Positions 44,863-53,607 of a stretch of DNA of 64,000 nt are shown one piece after another. Positions within the stretch are counted from its first letter, which is position 1, and each line of letters begins with the position of its first letter. Both the position numbers and the translations under genes were made by a program. The stretch is from an uncultured Pseudomonadales bacterium (lineage in GTDB: Bacteria > Pseudomonadota > Gammaproteobacteria > Pseudomonadales > Azotimanducaceae). The stretch is from assembly GCA_958296295.1 (NCBI GenBank), contig OY282460.1:3580291-3644290 (forward strand), written 5' to 3'. The notes beneath the pieces were generated by a model, which was given only the letters and a program-made list of their open reading frames with translations, was not told where the DNA came from and ran no database searches.

Positions 44863-45948
44863 ATGTTTGCGCCAATAGCCTTGGCGGCCGCCTTGGCTTT
44901 TCCGGCGGCGGCGCAGCGGGCCGCCGAGCAACCGTGGTGCGAAATCACCGTAGGCTTTGAAGGTGGCCGTCCCGTAGTGTCGAAAGCGGCCTTGGCGCCC
45001 AGCCCAAGTTCGGTTGTGGAAGCGGACGGCAACGTGCTCGAGCGTCTTGACCAAGCGATCGCCCGGTTGCGGACGGACCTTGCCGCGTTGCCTTCCGCGA
45101 CGGCAACCGATGCCCATCCGTTGCCTTGGCGGGTCGCCGCCGCCCGGCCCAGCCACCTCTTCTACACGGCGCAGACGGTGTTCTGGAAGATGCATCGGCA
45201 GGCCGCTTGGGCAACGAACGCGGCCTGCGTCGAGGCCGATCCCGCGGTCGACGACGTCGGCACGCTCCATGTCGTGGTCAACATTGTTGAACGCGCCAAC
45301 CAGGAACTGCGGCGTATGCTTGACGAGGCGAGCACCGCACCCGTTGCGGACGGGCGGCTGGCAACGGGCGCATCGGCCGCGCGGCAGGCCGGCAGCCTGC
45401 TGACGCACCTGCTGGCGGCCAGCCGACAGCTGGACGCGCTGTTGCCGATGGACCACATGCCCAGCGCCATCTACGACCGCCTCTTGGAGGCGTTGCGGCA
45501 ACTAGGCGGTCTCACGGAAGAAGCCTTGCCACCTTTGCCGACGCCCAGCGACGATGATGGCGAAGGCAAGTCCGTCACGGACGTCTACCAGCGCGTCTTT
45601 CGGTGCCTTCGCCTCAGCCAAGTGCTGGAAGTGAAGCGGAACCTGGAAACGGAGCGAGGCCGGAAGTTCGCGCTCTCGCAGTGGCACGGCGTGGACTCGG
45701 CGACGAACGCGCCCAGCCTGCAGATCGAAGCGGCCAGGGGCGCAGACCGCGCCGGTGTCGACCGCTCCCACGTGTACGACTTGGCAACGCTGGTGATCGC
45801 TCACTTGGCGAGCTTGGGCGAAGGCGATAGCAGAAGACCCGTGGCTTATGCTCGCCCAAGCCTCGTGCGTTCGTCAGACGTGTACCGCTTGGCGGGCGTG
45901 CTGGAGTCGCAACTGTTGAAGATGACGGGCATCAAGGTGCCGGAGTAG
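44863..45948 (+). CDS. Exported protein of unknown function
   Basis: 361 residues. A hydrophobic start (MFAPIALAAALAFPAAAQ) looks like a signal peptide. The mature part is largely alpha-helical, with LERLDQAIARLRTDLAALP and VVNIVERANQELRRMLDEAS as clear amphipathic helices. No family is recognised. It sits alone between the MFS gene and the LeuD-like gene (8 bp from the convergent stop). Confidence 0.7.
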   Translation: MFAPIALAAALAFPAAAQRAAEQPWCEITVGFEGGRPVVSKAALAPSPSSVVEADGNVLERLDQAIARLRTDLAALPSATATDAHPLPWRVAAARPSHLFYTAQTVFWKMHRQAAWATNAACVEADPAVDDVGTLHVVVNIVERANQELRRMLDEASTAPVADGRLATGASAARQAGSLLTHLLAASRQLDALLPMDHMPSAIYDRLLEALRQLGGLTEEALPPLPTPSDDDGEGKSVTDVYQRVFRCLRLSQVLEVKRNLETERGRKFALSQWHGVDSATNAPSLQIEAARGADRAGVDRSHVYDLATLVIAHLASLGEGDSRRPVAYARPSLVRSSDVYRLAGVLESQLLKMTGIKVPE

Positions 45949-45956
45949 CCGCGCCG

Positions 45957-46610
45957 TCAGTTCAACTTCGCCCACGGGCAGGCATCGAACCGCGCCCTCT
46001 CGAACGCGTCGATGCTCGCGGCGGCGGTGAGCGTGTGGGCAATGGGGTCCAAACCGCGCAGCAGAAGTTGGCGGTCGCCCGGGCGAATGCCGAAGGCGAG
46101 TTCGGCCTTTGCCGTGGACACTTTGCCGGCGCGGAGGTCTATCGCCAACAAGTTCTGTTGCGGCGCCGCTGCCACCCAGCCGGCCAGCGTGGACAAATCG
46201 GCCGCCGGCACCGTTCCCGGCAGCAAGCCGTTGGCGATGCAGTTCTTGCGGAAGATGGCGCCGAAGCTCGGCGCGAAGATCGCGCGGATGCCAAAGTCCG
46301 AGAGCGCCCAGACGGCGTGCTCTCGGGACGAGCCGCAGCCGAAGTTGTGGCCGCCGAGCAGAATGCTCGCGCCAGCGTAAGCCGGCTGATTCAGAACGAA
46401 ACGCGGGTTCGGCAGCCGCCCGCCGACATCCGCGTAGCGCCAGTTGGCGAAGAGGCCGGCGCCCAGACCGCGCTTGGAGACCCGGCGCATCTCCCGCGAC
46501 GGAATGATGGCGTCCGTGTCCACGTTGTCGCGCAACAGGGGAGCGGCGATGCCGCGATGACAGGCGAACGGTCGCACTGGTTCTACTTTGCCGCGGAGTT
46601 CGTCCGGCAT
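45957..46610 (-). CDS. Aconitase-family hydratase small subunit (LeuD-like)
   Basis: 217 residues. DNVDTDAIIPSREM near the start and GHNFGCGSSREHAVWAL (substrate-binding loop) define the swivelling small subunit of LeuCD, DmdB and related hydratases. It follows the LeuC-like gene by 19 bp. No leuA or leuB is nearby, and the catabolic surroundings favour an alkylmaleate (citraconate or dimethylmaleate type) hydratase over leucine synthesis. That is inference from context. Confidence 0.88.
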   Translation of the reverse strand: MPDELRGKVEPVRPFACHRGIAAPLLRDNVDTDAIIPSREMRRVSKRGLGAGLFANWRYADVGGRLPNPRFVLNQPAYAGASILLGGHNFGCGSSREHAVWALSDFGIRAIFAPSFGAIFRKNCIANGLLPGTVPAADLSTLAGWVAAAPQQNLLAIDLRAGKVSTAKAELAFGIRPGDRQLLLRGLDPIAHTLTAAASIDAFERARFDACPWAKLN

Positions 46611-46629
46611 CGTTTGGGCGCCCTTCGCT

Positions 46630-48033
46630 TCATGGCACCATCGCGTCCAACGTCTCCGGCGACGCGATGCGGCCGCGAATCGCCGAGGCCGCCACCACCG
46701 CGGGGCTCGCCAAGTGGGAGCGCGTGCCCGGTCCTTGGCGGCCCTCGAAGTTGCGGTTGGTGGTGGTGATGACGCGCTTGCCGGCGCCGAACGTCTCGCC
46801 GCCGGCGTAGAAGCACATCGCGCAGCCGGATTCCCGCCACTCGAAACCGGCGGCTTGGAAGGTCCGGTGCAGCCCTTCGGCTTCCGCCGCCTTCTTCACT
46901 TGGCTGGAACCCGGCACGCAAACCGCCGCCACGCCGGGCGCGACGCGCCTGTTCTTCAGCACCGCGGCGGCGAGCCGCAGGTCGCTCAAGCGGGCGTTGG
47001 TGCAGGAACCGATGAAGGCCGCGTCAATTGGCACGGCCGTCAAAGCGGTGCCGGGCTCGAGACCGATGTAGTCGAGCGCCCGCCGGTCGGACGAGTTGCG
47101 TGGCGGTGGCACCCGGCCACTGACATTCACTCCCTGCGCCGGCGAAGTGCCCCAAGTGACGCGGGGCGCCACCGCGCCGGCGTCGATGGCGATGCGGTGG
47201 TCGAAGGCGGCATCGGCATCTGTGCGCAGCGCCTGCCAAGCCGCCTCCGGCGGCGCGGCCGGGGCGTAGGGCCGCTTGGCGACGTAGGCGATGGTCTTGG
47301 CGTCCGGGGCGACAAGCGCTGTCGCCGCGCCGAACTCCACCGCCATGTTGCACAGCGTCATGCGCGCCTCCATGTCGAGTCTGGCAACGGCGCCGCCGCG
47401 GAACTCCATCGCGGCGCCGAGACCGCCATCGGCGCCGTATTCGGCGATCAGAACGAGCGCCAGGTCTTTGGCCGTTGCCGGCGCGGCCAACACGCCCTCC
47501 ACGACCACCTCAAGCGTGGCCGGTTTGCCAAGCCGCAACGTCGACGTGGCGAGGACATGCTCGGTCTCGCTGCTGCCGATGCCGAAAGCCAGGCAGCCCA
47601 ACGCGCCCAGCGTGCAGGTGTGTGAATCCGGGCAGACGACCGTGAGCCCCGGCAGCGCGATGCCCTGTTCGGCCATCACCAGGTGGCCGATGCCTTGATT
47701 CTCGTCGCCCACGTCGAACAGCCGCAACCCGAACCGCGCGGCGTGGTGCCGCAGGCCGATGATGAAGTTCTCGCCACCGGGCACTGGCGTGGCGTCGCCG
47801 CGGCCGGGCCGCGTGTCCACGATGTGGTCCATCACGCAGAAGACGTGACCCGGGCGCCGCACGGACTGGCCGCGGGCGGCCAGTTCGGCCAACGCGATGC
47901 TGCCGGTGCGCTCGTGCAGGCACACGCGATCGATGTACAGCAGGCCCTCGCCGTCGGCGTCGGTTTCGATGCGGTGGCTGTCCCAGAGCTTGTCGAACAG
48001 CGTGCGCGGCGCCGACGAGCGGCCCTCAGGCAT
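46630..48033 (-). CDS. Aconitase-family hydratase large subunit (LeuC-like)
   Basis: 467 residues from ATG 48033. TLFDKLWDSHRI, PDSHTCTLGALGCLAFGIGS, DAAFIGSCTNARLSDLR and SGCAMCFYAGG are the expected motifs; the cysteines in GSCTN and CAMC ligate a [4Fe-4S] cluster. Family members include isopropylmalate isomerase, homoaconitase and dimethylmaleate/citraconate hydratases. The start overlaps the stop of the small helical protein gene by 8 bases. Substrate specificity is not readable from these motifs. Confidence 0.92.
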   Translation of the reverse strand: MPEGRSSAPRTLFDKLWDSHRIETDADGEGLLYIDRVCLHERTGSIALAELAARGQSVRRPGHVFCVMDHIVDTRPGRGDATPVPGGENFIIGLRHHAARFGLRLFDVGDENQGIGHLVMAEQGIALPGLTVVCPDSHTCTLGALGCLAFGIGSSETEHVLATSTLRLGKPATLEVVVEGVLAAPATAKDLALVLIAEYGADGGLGAAMEFRGGAVARLDMEARMTLCNMAVEFGAATALVAPDAKTIAYVAKRPYAPAAPPEAAWQALRTDADAAFDHRIAIDAGAVAPRVTWGTSPAQGVNVSGRVPPPRNSSDRRALDYIGLEPGTALTAVPIDAAFIGSCTNARLSDLRLAAAVLKNRRVAPGVAAVCVPGSSQVKKAAEAEGLHRTFQAAGFEWRESGCAMCFYAGGETFGAGKRVITTTNRNFEGRQGPGTRSHLASPAVVAASAIRGRIASPETLDAMVP

Positions 48034-48388
48034 CGTCGAGCCGTTCCCCGGCGGCTTCGGAAGTCGGCTCGTGCGGGCGGGCGATGGCCTCTCGCTCCTG
48101 CTGCACGATGCGCAGGATGCGCGCCAGGTATTCCTGCTGCCAACGGCCGCGTTCGGCGCGTTGCGCGGCGTTGGGCGCGAAGTCCTCGATGTCCGCTTCG
48201 GCAACGATGCCGCGTTCGATGAGCAGCTGCTCCAGCGTGTCCAGCCGCATGCGCGTCACCGCCAGCTCGCCGGCCACCGCCATGACAATGGAGAGCACGC
48301 GCTCGACGTCCGCGTCCTTGAAGAAGTAGGGGCGTTTGCCCTTGGCCTTCGCCCCGGCCAGCGCGACCGCGTCGAACGGCTCAGACAT
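48026..48388 (-). CDS. Small helical protein of unknown function
   Basis: 120 residues, from ATG 48388 overlapping the methyltransferase stop by 8 bases, and overlapping the LeuC-like start at its other end. Two helices look coiled-coil capable (VLSIVMAVAGELAVTRMRLD followed by TLEQLLIERGIV, and ARILRIVQQEREAIARP). Not recognised. Its fixed place between a methyltransferase and a hydratase suggests a subunit or adaptor. Confidence 0.65.
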   Translation of the reverse strand: MSEPFDAVALAGAKAKGKRPYFFKDADVERVLSIVMAVAGELAVTRMRLDTLEQLLIERGIVAEADIEDFAPNAAQRAERGRWQQEYLARILRIVQQEREAIARPHEPTSEAAGERLDDA

Positions 48389-49577
48389 GGGCGCCGGTGA
48401 TGTGCCAAGCGGCCTTGCGGCCATAGTCCTCGGCGTTGTCGTCCGCGGCGTCCGGGAACAGCTCGCGGTCCACGACCGCGGTGACGCCGCCGTGGAACAG
48501 CTCGTGGCGCTCGAAGCCGGCGTCGATCATGTATTGGTCGAGATCGACGTCGTGCAGCTTCGTCCAGAACGGCTCGTTGTTGTTGAAGGCGTCCCAATCG
48601 CGCATGACCTGCTCGAAGATCGGCATGTCGGCGTCGTATTGCGGTTGCTCGATGTGGATGACGAAGCCGCCGGGCGCGATCATCCGACGAGTCTCGGACA
48701 TGATCCGGCGCAACGCCCGGCAGGAAGTCTCGTGCAGGAACATCGTGCTTTGGATCCAATCGAAGCTGGCGGCGTCGAACTCCGCCAGGTCCGCGGCATC
48801 GGCCTGCGCGAAGACCACGTTGTCCACGCCGAGGCTCGCCGCCCGCGCCGCTCCGTAGCGGAGCATGGGCGCGGCGACATCCACGGCCACCACCTCGGCG
48901 TCGGCGAAGGCTTCGGCGATGGGCAACACGTTGTGGCCGAGGCCGCAGCCTAGGTCCAGTATGCGCCGAGGACGCCAGTTCGGATGTCGGCGGCGCATGT
49001 ACTCCACCATGCCCCTGCCGCCCCCATCGGTGTAGCGGCCGAGCATGCCGCCGGTGGTGACGAACATGCCGGCGTCGTAGTTCGCCGCCGCGGTCACGTC
49101 GTCAGCGGTTCGCTCGGTGTAGTAGCTGCCCGGCATGCAGTGGTGATCCACCGCGCTCAGGTAGTGCGGAATCCGCACCTGTGGATCGAGGCGCAGGCGG
49201 CCTTCGTCGATCAAGCGCCGGGTTTCCCCGATGAGTTGGTCGCGCTGCCCAAGCACCAGCGACAGACCGGCCTGCTGGCGCATCTCCATCGTGTTGCGGC
49301 GCAGCGCGCTCCAAGTTTGGTAGAGAGGTTCCGCCGCCAAGGCTTGACGGGCCTCGCGACGGTGCGCGGGCTTGCGGCCCTGCGCATGCTCGAACGCCGG
49401 CTCGACGCGCTGCCGGTAGGCGTCCGCAACGCCGGGCAGAACGACCGAAGCCAAGTGCCGGTTGAGGCGCGCCAGAAAGTTGAATCGCTCGGTTTGATCG
49501 TGGTCCGCGTTGGGAAACACCGCGTGGCGACCCACGGCGCGGTAGTCCGGCAAACCGTCGTGGTCAGCTTCTGGCAT
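48381..49577 (-). CDS. Class I SAM-dependent methyltransferase with N-terminal extension
   Basis: 398 residues. The Rossmann motif I is ILDLGCGLGHNVLP at about residue 213, followed by EVVAVDVAAPMLRYG and FAQADAADLAEFDAASFDWI. The first 200 residues are a helical extension. GAGGAGG precedes ATG 49577. First gene of a four-gene minus-strand operon with the small protein and the LeuCD-like hydratase. The methyl acceptor is not known; a carboxylate or alkylmaleate is a guess. Confidence 0.85.
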   Translation of the reverse strand: MPEADHDGLPDYRAVGRHAVFPNADHDQTERFNFLARLNRHLASVVLPGVADAYRQRVEPAFEHAQGRKPAHRREARQALAAEPLYQTWSALRRNTMEMRQQAGLSLVLGQRDQLIGETRRLIDEGRLRLDPQVRIPHYLSAVDHHCMPGSYYTERTADDVTAAANYDAGMFVTTGGMLGRYTDGGGRGMVEYMRRRHPNWRPRRILDLGCGLGHNVLPIAEAFADAEVVAVDVAAPMLRYGAARAASLGVDNVVFAQADAADLAEFDAASFDWIQSTMFLHETSCRALRRIMSETRRMIAPGGFVIHIEQPQYDADMPIFEQVMRDWDAFNNNEPFWTKLHDVDLDQYMIDAGFERHELFHGGVTAVVDRELFPDAADDNAEDYGRKAAWHITGAHV

Positions 49578-49655
49578 CGTCGCCTCCTCACTCGCCACTC
49601 GCCGGTTGGCGTGTACACAAAGCAACCCTAGCAGAAGCCGCCATCCCGTGCCGGT

Positions 49656-50483
49656 TCAAGCAGCCCCGATCCTGTCGACCAGTTTGCCATTCCTGTTCTT
49701 GAACTCCTCGCACGCTGTCTTCCAATCCTTGAAAGTGGAGACCGGAGGCCACCTTGGATGGTTGGGCCAGAAGACGATCTTGTTGAGTTGGCCTTCTGCG
49801 ACATTCCACTCCTCAAAGAAGTACCGTGGGCGGCTGCGCTGCGTCCGAGGGCGCGAAGACCCGTCGAAAGCGTGCTTCTCATCGGGCTTGCCTAGCTTCA
49901 ATTCAAAGGTGTCCTCGAAAGCCCCTCGTGTCTCTCGCATAGAGGGATCGTCCCTGAGCTTCGTTTTGAGGCCGAGACAGACAAGAATGCTCGGTCGGAG
50001 CTTGTCCTTAATGGTCTTCAGAACCCATCGGGCGAAAACGGGATCGACCTCTACTCCGCTCGCGCTGCCGGAGCGACGCGGGTCCAGATTCAGGTTTCCG
50101 AATAGTGCATAGGCGTCCTCCGCTGAGCCGCCAGGCGGCGTAAGCAGCGTACGAGCGAGATACCGAATCTTGTCCCAATACCCTCCGGTATCCTGATAAC
50201 AGCGAACGTGTGGGTGCGGCTGCCCTGCGGTTGGCAGGTCCAAAGGACCCGCGTCGTCACATTTCGCGGGTGAGTTCCCTGGTGATGGCCCCAACGTCAA
50301 CAGCAGAGGATTGATGGTGGTCGCGTTGCCATAGGGCCACGGCGGAACGGGGCAGCCCTCGCAGAGACACTCTTGAATCGACTCTAGCTGCGATTCGGTG
50401 AGGCGTCTGGCCGCGGCTAGGCGCTGCGACGCGGTTTCACCCCAAAGATCCGTCTCTTGCAACGTCTTAGGAAGCACTGGCAA
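49656..50483 (-). CDS. Hypothetical protein, possibly uracil-DNA-glycosylase-like fold
   Basis: 275 residues from a TTG start (a GTG at 50477 is an alternative), overlapping the end of the upstream hydrolase gene by 17 bases. Segments LLLTLGPSPGNSP near the front, LFGNLNLDPR and LRPSILVCLGLKTKL in the middle, and NKIVFWPNHPRWPP near the end recall the GxNPS and PHPS motifs of uracil-DNA glycosylase-like proteins. The match is weak. A CxxxCPVPPW motif (CEGCPVPPW) may bind metal. Confidence 0.55.
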   Translation of the reverse strand: MPVLPKTLQETDLWGETASQRLAAARRLTESQLESIQECLCEGCPVPPWPYGNATTINPLLLTLGPSPGNSPAKCDDAGPLDLPTAGQPHPHVRCYQDTGGYWDKIRYLARTLLTPPGGSAEDAYALFGNLNLDPRRSGSASGVEVDPVFARWVLKTIKDKLRPSILVCLGLKTKLRDDPSMRETRGAFEDTFELKLGKPDEKHAFDGSSRPRTQRSRPRYFFEEWNVAEGQLNKIVFWPNHPRWPPVSTFKDWKTACEEFKNRNGKLVDRIGAA

Positions 50484-51867
50484 GGCTGCAAGGCAGGGTA
50501 CGCGTCAATGTGGCGTGGCCGGCGCGCAGCAGGTCCACGGTCATCTGCTGCAAAGCCTCGGCGGAAGGCAAAAGCGTGTTGTTTCGGGTGCCGTAGCCGC
50601 GTTGATGCCACGGTTGGTATTGACTGCGGTAGCGTGCGAAGTGCCAAGCGGTCAGCAGATGGGTGCCGTCCCAACGCGGTGCGATGTCGGGTATGTCGAC
50701 GGCGCGAGTGGCGAGCGCGTTCTGGCCGCCCGCGAGAAGCGCGGCCAACTGGCCACCGAGCCCTCGGCCGCGCACCGCGCCGCGAGCCGCATCGACGCCG
50801 ACGGTGGCCAAGGCCGTGCGCAACGCCGCCACAACCTCCGCTGTAGCCGCCGGCCAAGGTGCCGCGCTCAGCCCGTGGCCGGGCAGGTCCAAGCGCAGCG
50901 CGTCAGTGTCGGGCGGCGCTTGCGCGGAGGATTCGCCAGCGTCGTGCAGCCAGACGTCGGTGGCGTTGGGCTCGCCAACGACGTGCAGCTGGCCAAGCGG
51001 AGTGTCCACGAACCGTCGCACCGACGGCGGCAAGGTCAATTCGGCGGCTGGCGGGCGGTGGCGTTTGAACCACTGTTCGATAGCCTGCCAAAGCTGCTCC
51101 TGATCCTCTGCGAGCCAGCTGGTGAGGCTCGGATTCGGCGGTACCCGGGGCAAATGCGCGGCCAGCACGTCCGCCTGCGTACAAGTCAACAGTGTTGGCC
51201 GGCTGAGCGCCGCCAGGCGTGGGATGCCGTCGGCGCGCAGCGCCGCTGCGTAAGGCATTCGGTAGGCGTCGCCTGCGCACAGCAGATCCATCGCTCGGCC
51301 ATGCAGCAACGCGGCGTCGCCGAGGTCGAGGCTCAGCCGGCGGCGCTCGTCGCGGATGTGCCAGGGGAAGTACCAGCTTTGATCCACGATCCGCGCCCAC
51401 AGCCGGGCGAGGTGGGCGCCGTCCGCCGTCACGCCGAGCGGCGGCAGATAGTCGTCGCCTAATTGCTCGGCCTCCGCCTCCGTCCATATCGGGAAGCCGT
51501 CGCACACCAAAGCTTCCACGCGCTGCGGATGGCGGCGCGCCAACTCGGCCGCGAACACGGCGCCGGTGTGGTGGCCGTACACGCCCACGCGCGGCAGCCG
51601 CAAGACATCCAGCAGCGCAGCCAAGGCATCGGCGTATGCGTCCGCTCCCGCCTCTTGCGTCGGCAGCGCATTCGATGCGCCGTTGCCGGGCGTGTCGGGC
51701 GCGACGACGAGGAATGCCGTGGCAAGATGTTCGATCAGCGGCGCCAGCGTCGCGGCGGAGTTTGGCGAGCCGTGCAGCAACAACAGCGGCGCGCCACGAC
51801 CCGCCGTCAGCAAGAACACATGCCTGTCGCCAACGCGCACCATCGCCCGTTTGATCGCCACGTTCAT
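50467..51867 (-). CDS. Tandem alpha/beta-hydrolase-fold protein with His at the nucleophile position
   Basis: 466 residues. Domain 1 (about 10-285) has LLLLHGSPNSAATLAPLIEH and an elbow reading GHHTG (98-102), so His100 replaces the Ser, Cys or Asp nucleophile. Domain 2 (about 305-460) is shorter, with RLDLPGHGLSAAPWP and an elbow-like GRGLGGQ. A conventional esterase mechanism is unlikely from domain 1 unless the His works differently. Homologues with GHHTGA are widespread as I recall. Context gives no substrate. Confidence 0.8.
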   Translation of the reverse strand: MNVAIKRAMVRVGDRHVFLLTAGRGAPLLLLHGSPNSAATLAPLIEHLATAFLVVAPDTPGNGASNALPTQEAGADAYADALAALLDVLRLPRVGVYGHHTGAVFAAELARRHPQRVEALVCDGFPIWTEAEAEQLGDDYLPPLGVTADGAHLARLWARIVDQSWYFPWHIRDERRRLSLDLGDAALLHGRAMDLLCAGDAYRMPYAAALRADGIPRLAALSRPTLLTCTQADVLAAHLPRVPPNPSLTSWLAEDQEQLWQAIEQWFKRHRPPAAELTLPPSVRRFVDTPLGQLHVVGEPNATDVWLHDAGESSAQAPPDTDALRLDLPGHGLSAAPWPAATAEVVAALRTALATVGVDAARGAVRGRGLGGQLAALLAGGQNALATRAVDIPDIAPRWDGTHLLTAWHFARYRSQYQPWHQRGYGTRNNTLLPSAEALQQMTVDLLRAGHATLTRTLPCSLASAS

Positions 51868-51983
51868 CGCTCCGTCGCCTGTGGTCGCAGTGTTGCTGCC
51901 AACCTACCGGTTTTCCTCCAGACGCTCAACAAGTAGCACCCACTTAACCCACTTATCACCTACGTCTCCGGCCTCTGGCAACT

Positions 51984-52498
51984 TTGAGTTGGCGTAAAGT
52001 GCGCCGACAAGTGGCGTTTTGGAGAACTTGCGCCCCGACCTCGCGTGACTTGATGGAAGCCGCCCGCGCCTTGACGGATTCCGGCCGCGGGCGTCCCACG
52101 CAGGCGAGGCTTTGTCGCGCCGTCAGCACCGCGTACTACGCGATGTCCATTGTTTGGCGGCGTCGACGGCCGATCTGTTCATCGGCAGGACGCGCGGCCC
52201 GGCGTGGCATCGGGCTTACCGTGCGCTGGAGTACGGCAGGGCCCGGAGCGCGTGTCGGCAAGGGCAAACGATGCGGGAGTTCCCGGCGGAAGTCCGCAAC
52301 TTCGCTAGGGCGTTCGTCGTGTTGCGGATCGAGCGGCAGCAGGCGGACTACGCGCTGGACACGGACGCCTATCGCAAGTCCGACGTTCTGAGCTACATCG
52401 CTTCCGCGGAGCGCGCCACCGGCGAATTCGAGCAGGCCGACATCAAGGCCAAGCGCGGTTTCGCTGCGCATGTGCTGTTCAGGCAACAGCCGTCGTAG
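51984..52498 (+). pseudogene. HEPN-like domain protein, one-base deletion
   Basis: Frame one reads DLMEAARALTDSGRGRPTQA then LCRAVSTAYYAM; the homology continues one frame over as HCLAASTADLFIGRTRGPAW and on to a normal end at 52498. A single T seems lost in ATGTCCATTG (near 52142), where the family has AMFHCLA. The protein resembles UPF0332/HEPN proteins found beside nucleotidyltransferases or small partners. It could be revived by one base, so sequencing error cannot be excluded. Confidence 0.7.
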
Positions 52499-52508
52499 GG
52501 GATTCGAG

Positions 52509-52805
52509 ATGAACGAGCGGCAGGTGCGCGAGATCGCGGAGAGGGCGTTCAGGGCCCGCTTTGGCGACATTGAGGTCGTCAGCGTTAACGTCAATCCCGG
52601 CTTCGACCACTACGACGATCCCTTGGTGAACGTGAAGATCATCTACGACGGCACGGTCGAGCAGCTGGGCGGCGAGGGCATATTGTGCGTGCTCTCGGAG
52701 ATCATCGAGAAGGTGTGGGAAGACGCACAGGACACGCCCGTCTGGCCCCAAGTTCACTTCATCGCCAAATCCGACATGGGGCGGCGCGATCCCGCGACCA
52801 TCTGA
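52509..52805 (+). CDS. Small partner protein of HEPN-like gene
   Basis: 98 residues starting 10 bp after the HEPN-like gene. MNERQVREIAERAFRARFGD is followed by beta strands (LVNVKIIYDGTVEQLGGEG) and an IIEKVWED helix. No named family. The pair layout resembles two-gene stress modules, but the partner is not an MNT nucleotidyltransferase. Confidence 0.65.
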   Translation: MNERQVREIAERAFRARFGDIEVVSVNVNPGFDHYDDPLVNVKIIYDGTVEQLGGEGILCVLSEIIEKVWEDAQDTPVWPQVHFIAKSDMGRRDPATI

Positions 52806-52888
52806 CGTCCACACTGGCTGCCCAGCTTGTGTTGCGAGGCCCATCCCCGTGTGGTTTGCTGTGGGCCTCGCGCTAGCGCCTCGTGCCA

Positions 52889-53596
52889 ATGATGCAAACC
52901 TCCGATCTCACGCCCCGGCAGTACTGGGCCGAAGTGAAGGCCAATCCCAATCGCGCCAAGTTCGGCTTTGGCGAGAAGGCCGCTTTGATCAACATCGACT
53001 TGCAACGCGCGTACACGGACACCAACGCCTTCCCCACCGCCTACGAGACGCACCCGAGGCAGCTCGAATACGTCAATGCGCTGGCCGCACTGGCGCGCCG
53101 CAAGAACATGCCGGTGATCTGGACCTACGTCGCGTACATGGATAGCGCCGACGATGCCGGGGTTTGGGGCAGCCGAACCAACAGCGCGGACTCGCTGCAG
53201 AACATCAAAGAGCACAGCGCCCGCGCCGAGCTGGACCCGCGCTTGGACGTGGACCGCCACCGCGACGCGGTGGTGAACAAGCGCATGGCCAGCGTGTTCC
53301 ACGACAGCCTGATCCCGTCGCTGTTGGTGTGGCACAAGGTGGATACGGTCGTGCTCACCGGCGGCAGCACGTCCGGCTGCGTGCGCGCATCGGCGGTCGC
53401 CTCGCTTTCGCACGGCTACCGAACCATCGTCGCCGAGGAATGCGTCGCCGACAAACACGAGATCCCGCACTTCGCCAACCTGTGCGACATGATGCTGAAG
53501 TACGCCGACGTGGAGCCTTTCGAGGTGGTCGCCGCTTGGTTCGAGAGCCATCCCGGCTGTGCGCCCATCCGCGAAGCCCGGCACATCGGTTTCTAG
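52889..53596 (+). CDS. Isochorismatase-fold amidohydrolase 2
   Basis: 235 residues. Triad Asp37 (LINIDLQRAY), Lys131 (VVNKRMASVFHDS) and Cys164 (GGSTSGCVRASAVA). It has a longer N-terminal region than the paralogue at 39652, as in N-carbamoylsarcosine amidases. First gene of the 52.9-55.4 kb group, 11 bp from a deacetylase-fold gene. Starts at 52883 (GTG), 52889 and 52892 are all possible. Maleamate-type amide hydrolysis is inferred. Confidence 0.88.
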   Translation: MMQTSDLTPRQYWAEVKANPNRAKFGFGEKAALINIDLQRAYTDTNAFPTAYETHPRQLEYVNALAALARRKNMPVIWTYVAYMDSADDAGVWGSRTNSADSLQNIKEHSARAELDPRLDVDRHRDAVVNKRMASVFHDSLIPSLLVWHKVDTVVLTGGSTSGCVRASAVASLSHGYRTIVAEECVADKHEIPHFANLCDMMLKYADVEPFEVVAAWFESHPGCAPIREARHIGF

Positions 53597-53607
53597 CGCC
53601 GCCGGCG

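Noticed and set aside
45957..48033. Assignment as true leuCD of leucine biosynthesis
   Set aside because: Not excluded, but no leuA or leuB neighbours and the surrounding genes are catabolic, so a specific leucine label was avoided.
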